From contig JAYKYS010000016.1 of assembly GCA_036924285.1 (NCBI GenBank), positions 7,502,001 through 7,566,000 of the forward strand: a DNA stretch of 64,000 bases, written 5' to 3'. Shown piece by piece: positions 60,601 to 64,000 of the stretch (position 1 is its first letter; every line of letters starts with the position of its first letter). The notes under the pieces are model-generated. The model saw only the letters and a program-made list of their open reading frames with translations, was not told where the DNA came from and ran no database searches. The position numbers and the translations under genes are program-made. The stretch comes from Asterella californica (taxonomy: Eukaryota > Streptophyta > Marchantiopsida > Marchantiales > Aytoniaceae).

Positions 60601-63419
60601 CCGAAAACATGATGGATGGAACTCTTGATAGACCTTTGTTGCTCGTCCTCTCAAGATGACATCACCATGTATGCCAACAATTGTATGAGAATGGAAAGTA
60701 TCTGAACGCTTAGCTCTATCTCGTGGTCCTCGAAGTGTATGGGAGGAGTAGGGACATAAGCTTCATGAGTAGGATGGATCTGGACGTCCTTGGACTGCAC
60801 GATCTCATGTGGCATCTCAGAACAATGAGGTGGCCAAATAGACATCTCATCGTCTTATAATCTAACCACATATTCCTCATCATCTCTAACCATGATATCA
60901 GATATAGGGATGAATTCATTGTTCTTAATACTGATATCAGGAATCGGAATGGTTGGGAATGCTAAAGATGTAGACGAACCTAGACTTGATTGCTCAGAAC
61001 ACCTTCATCAGAAACCTCCCACTTAGAACACCTTCATCAGAAAATCGACGAGGAAGTTGCTGCGTAAAACTCACAAAAACATGTGGTAGTTATTCTATCA
61101 TGTACCAGAAAATAGACGAGGAAGCTGATGCGTAAACTGTATGCTTACTCCCTAATGAGACAAATGTACTTCAGAAGACTGAAGCACTAGTAGTACTATA
61201 CGAAGAAATAACTCACAGTTCAACAAAGAATACAAATTGTAGGTTTATTGTTTTCTGTTATTTGTAAGCAACATGTGACAGTCTATAACATACCTTCCTG
61301 ATAACCTGAATCAGTACGTTCTCCTCAGTTCTTGACTACCTAGATCAGTGCGTTCATCTTCTAGGTCAAGACATCACTGAAGGTGCAGTTCTCTTCAGCC
61401 CACCAGAAAGTACAAGAGATCAGTCATCACTTTCAACTCTAATTCATCCAGAAACTCTTACGTGACATTTTCGAGATAATCCTATCGTTAAGAGAGACTT
61501 CATGTAGGTACTTGGGAGTTCATTGCCAGCATGATCATGCACACAAGGAGAATTCAGAATCCAAGCTAAAGTCACAGATGCAGATTACAGTTGATGAAGC
61601 AGATTACAGTCAATTACAGATGCATTCTGTTTGATGGATTAAAGATACCACGTTTCGTGAAACTGAGCAAGCTGATAAACAGCTCCATGCCATCTAACTG
61701 AGTTCATCTGGAACTTTGTCAGAAAGCTTCATCATCGTGTTGAGAGCTTTCTGATCCTGTATGCTGAAAGCATTATAAAGAGAAGAAAATTCACCTTATT
61801 AAGTTCTCACGTTAGATAAGCGAGTAGCTGCTAGCCTTATCAACTCCGTTACATAATCCTGGAGGATAGAGCTCTAAGTAAGTACATTTGAAACAATGGA
61901 AGCTAGATTTTCTAAGGTGTATTACGTAAGCACTGTCACTCATATGACGGAACAATCTGCCTCTAGTAAGCAGATCAGAAGTGAACAGACACAGCGCAAT
62001 GACTGCAAGGGATTGAATCAAAATGTTTCGAAATTTCACGAAATCTACAGTCCTTACTTTCACGGACTTCCACGTACGTATTCATCGACTGATCATGCCT
62101 CGAATTGAATTTATACGCGTTCTCGCTAGCTGCCGTTTGATCGGTTCTTCTTTGAAAATGATACTATTTCATAGTATCGCGTTTCCTTTAGAAGATAACT
62201 TTGTCTGTAACCCATATTAGTACATATTTATACAGAGGTTTATGTCCTTGAAATCAGAACTCTGAGCATTGGTTGCTTGACTCTTCGGGTCCCTCTTTCC
62301 CTTTTACGGGCTTGATGGGGTCTTTCCATCTGTTTGCTAATCACTGGAGCAGGTTCACCGGTTTAATGAGAAAGTTTTCACCTTGTTGCGATGATAATGA
62401 TAATAATACTTGCGATGTGTCAGGACTAATGATCATTTAAAGCCATGGAGTCACGGAGTCAATTGCCAGCATGATCGTTGACTCGCTGGAGATTTCATGA
62501 CCATGCCTGATTTCATGGTGACTCGAGATTCTGGATAAAAAGGTTGCGTTCATCATGGCGCTTTTGACTCACCAGGGGAAGCGTGCATGTTATTCAGCAT
62601 GGCATGTACATTAATGTCTATTTACTCTTACTAAAACAAATAGATAATAAATTAATTATAGTAAAGTAGTGAATTTATGATATGAAAATCCCAATCTTGT
62701 AATACTTGAAAAGCATATTACCTAATCTTTCTTGATAGAAAGGTTACGTAATTAATTGATTGAGCTTGCCACCGTCTACCACCTCGGAAGAGGGTGAATA
62801 TGCACATTCCCAAACAAGTGAGAATAATAGGGTGTGAGAAGAGTAACAGGTAACAGCAAACTGGTACCCTTATATCAGCAAAAAGCTACTGATATCATTA
62901 TATAATGTTAGTGTTTGATAATTCAGTTTATTGATAACAGTAGTATCTAAGTAGGTAACAGTCACAATTATAAAGATGGATTTGGGTTAGCTTCTGCTTG
63001 GAAAGTAAACCTTGCTGTACATTGGCAAATAATTGAGAGAGAAGGAGACATAAAAGATCTAATATAAATACATCATCCCACTGATTCATCCTCGTGTACA
63101 TGTAGAAATGATATAAATAACGAACTCATCTTCTCTATCCCCCATGAATGACTCGACGAGGTCTTTCATCCAGATGACTCGTCCTCGTTATATACAAATG
63201 CTTTGGTCAATCGTTCAATATACGGAGGAAGAGTGAGTTTCGTTGATGGAGAGATTGCAGCTAGACTTTTCTTCCAAAATTTCTCGTGCAATTTCATTTC
63301 TCTGATCCAATAAGGAAGTCTATTTATGACAAGATAGCACACTTCAATAGATCAAAATGTAACACGAGAAGCCAGTAATCAATAGAGTAAACTTTATAAA
63401 TAGAAAAGGTTTCTCATTA
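60601..63419. other. Intergenic DNA with scattered repeats
   Basis: Minus-strand open frames at 60651-60919 may be decayed upstream coding sequence of the SET-like fragment but carry no motif. A GCCAGCATGATC motif occurs at about 61524 and 62465. A weak CTAATCTTTC/GAAAGGTTA foldback with a GGAAGAGGGTGAATATGCAC tail lies at about 62718-62806. No gene is supported. Confidence 0.4.
62700..62810. repeat. Foldback hairpin with GGAAGAGGGTGAATATGCAC tail
   Basis: ATTACCTAATCTTTC and GAAAGGTTACGTAAT form imperfect arms. The tail at 62787-62806 repeats the one at about 13811-13830, which also follows a hairpin of the same type, so the two copies belong to one family. Confidence 0.55.
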
Positions 63420-63790
63420 TATGATTAAAATGTTACTTTGTGATGTCTTCTGCAACATCTTCTTCTTTTAAGTCCCACTGGGTGGAAATCTCAGAGACGA
63501 AGATGAGTTTCTTCCCTCTCAATTGAGTTTGAGCTGACCTCACACTCGACCCAAGATCTTCAACAAACTCTGCAGTTTGAAGAACCTCAATTGTTTTTTA
63601 CAAAGCTTGACAAGAGCATGAGTTCTATTCTCTATTCTACAGATAAACCGATCACAATTATCTGCAGCTTGGAAACTAGACCCAAATCCCGTAGTGCAAT
63701 CCAGGATAACTTCGCCAGACCGGGTGCATAACTCAACAAAGGTTTGCATGAAATCAACTGATTTCCATCTTTCGTCTAATTCATCCTCTG
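63420..63790 (-). pseudogene. DNA-methyltransferase-like fragment
   Basis: Minus-strand translation gives FMQTFVELCTRSGEVILDCT, then TGFGSSFQAADNCDRFICRI and ENRTHALVKLCKKQL, and in a second frame TAEFVEDLGSSVRSAQTQLR. G-E-V-[IV]-L-D-x-T-x-G-x-G-S-x-x-x-A followed by a Gly/Asp-R-[FH]-x-x-x-[IL]-E resembles the SAM-binding motif I region of N4/N6-type DNA methylases. The catalytic (D/N)PP(Y/W) motif is not seen in the readable part. A frameshift separates the two parts. It may be a domesticated or mobile-element-carried methylase relic. Confidence 0.45.
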
Positions 63791-64000
63791 CGACTTTCAG
63801 TTATTTTCACTTATTTTGGAGGAAGTTGTAACCAATGTCCATATTCTTGGGGTTGAATGGTGCATAAGCTTTTCCCATTTACAGGAAAGACATATGAGAA
63901 TCTGCCAATGTTTGTTGTCTTTGAAAACAACATCTGAATAAGAACATAGACGAGAAGAAACAATGTAAAAAATCTTGGTATGAACTCTTTCGAAGTTAAC
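63791..64000. other. Right edge, possible continuation of the methylase-like relic
   Basis: No clear frame continues upstream of the methylase-like fragment on the minus strand within the last 210 bases. Composition is AT-rich and nothing else is recognisable. Confidence 0.3.

Overview
This is a nuclear window from a land plant. Three spliced protein-coding genes with plant-type family signatures sit among AT-rich, repeat-filled DNA. The mobile-element remnants (a Copia polyprotein end, a CACTA/TNP2 transposase, and a reverse transcriptase that seems to carry a restriction-like endonuclease tail) together with introns of 100 bp to over 2 kb make a bryophyte-like genome my best guess. I cannot name a species. 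The long introns argue against Selaginella.

Layout. 0-3.9 kb: Copia RNase H remnant, then AT-rich DNA with a striking pair of interlocked inverted repeats at 2.12-2.23 kb. 3.96-9.5 kb (minus): NF-YC, the histone-fold subunit of the CCAAT-binding NF-Y complex, in eight proposed exons. 10.2-15 kb: foldback hairpins and a 1.4-kb element with ~270-bp terminal inverted repeats. 16.2-34.4 kb (plus): a GC-rich leader and a full-length MED13 gene (Mediator kinase module), with at least 19 exons placed and two short exon gaps left open; several of its introns carry copies of the same repeat. 35.8-36.8 kb: fragment of a repeat family seen again at 50.5, 52.4 and 55.2 kb. 38.1-38.4 and 46.4-47.0 kb: two arrays of a short self-complementary motif that bracket a MATE/DTX transporter gene (41.3-44.5 kb, minus, eight exons, 506 codons). 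47-58 kb: nested transposons. 59-64 kb: broken CACTA transposase, a SET-like fragment and a DNA-methyltransferase-like fragment.

How the genes relate. NF-YC and MED13 are transcribed divergently, about 7 kb apart; MED13 and the MATE gene are convergent, also about 7 kb apart. NF-YC and MED13 both act in RNA polymerase II transcription, but there is no sign that they are co-regulated. These are ordinary single-copy genes separated by transposon-rich spacers.

The most unusual material is in the repeats: a non-coding ~1.8-2.2-kb element family with an internal ~157-bp tandem array, one copy of which sits inside a reverse-transcriptase gene between a perfect 5-bp target duplication; the interlocked inverted repeats at 2.12 kb; and the repeated modules inside MED13 introns. 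All exon coordinates were read by eye from splice sites and protein similarity and need transcript support.
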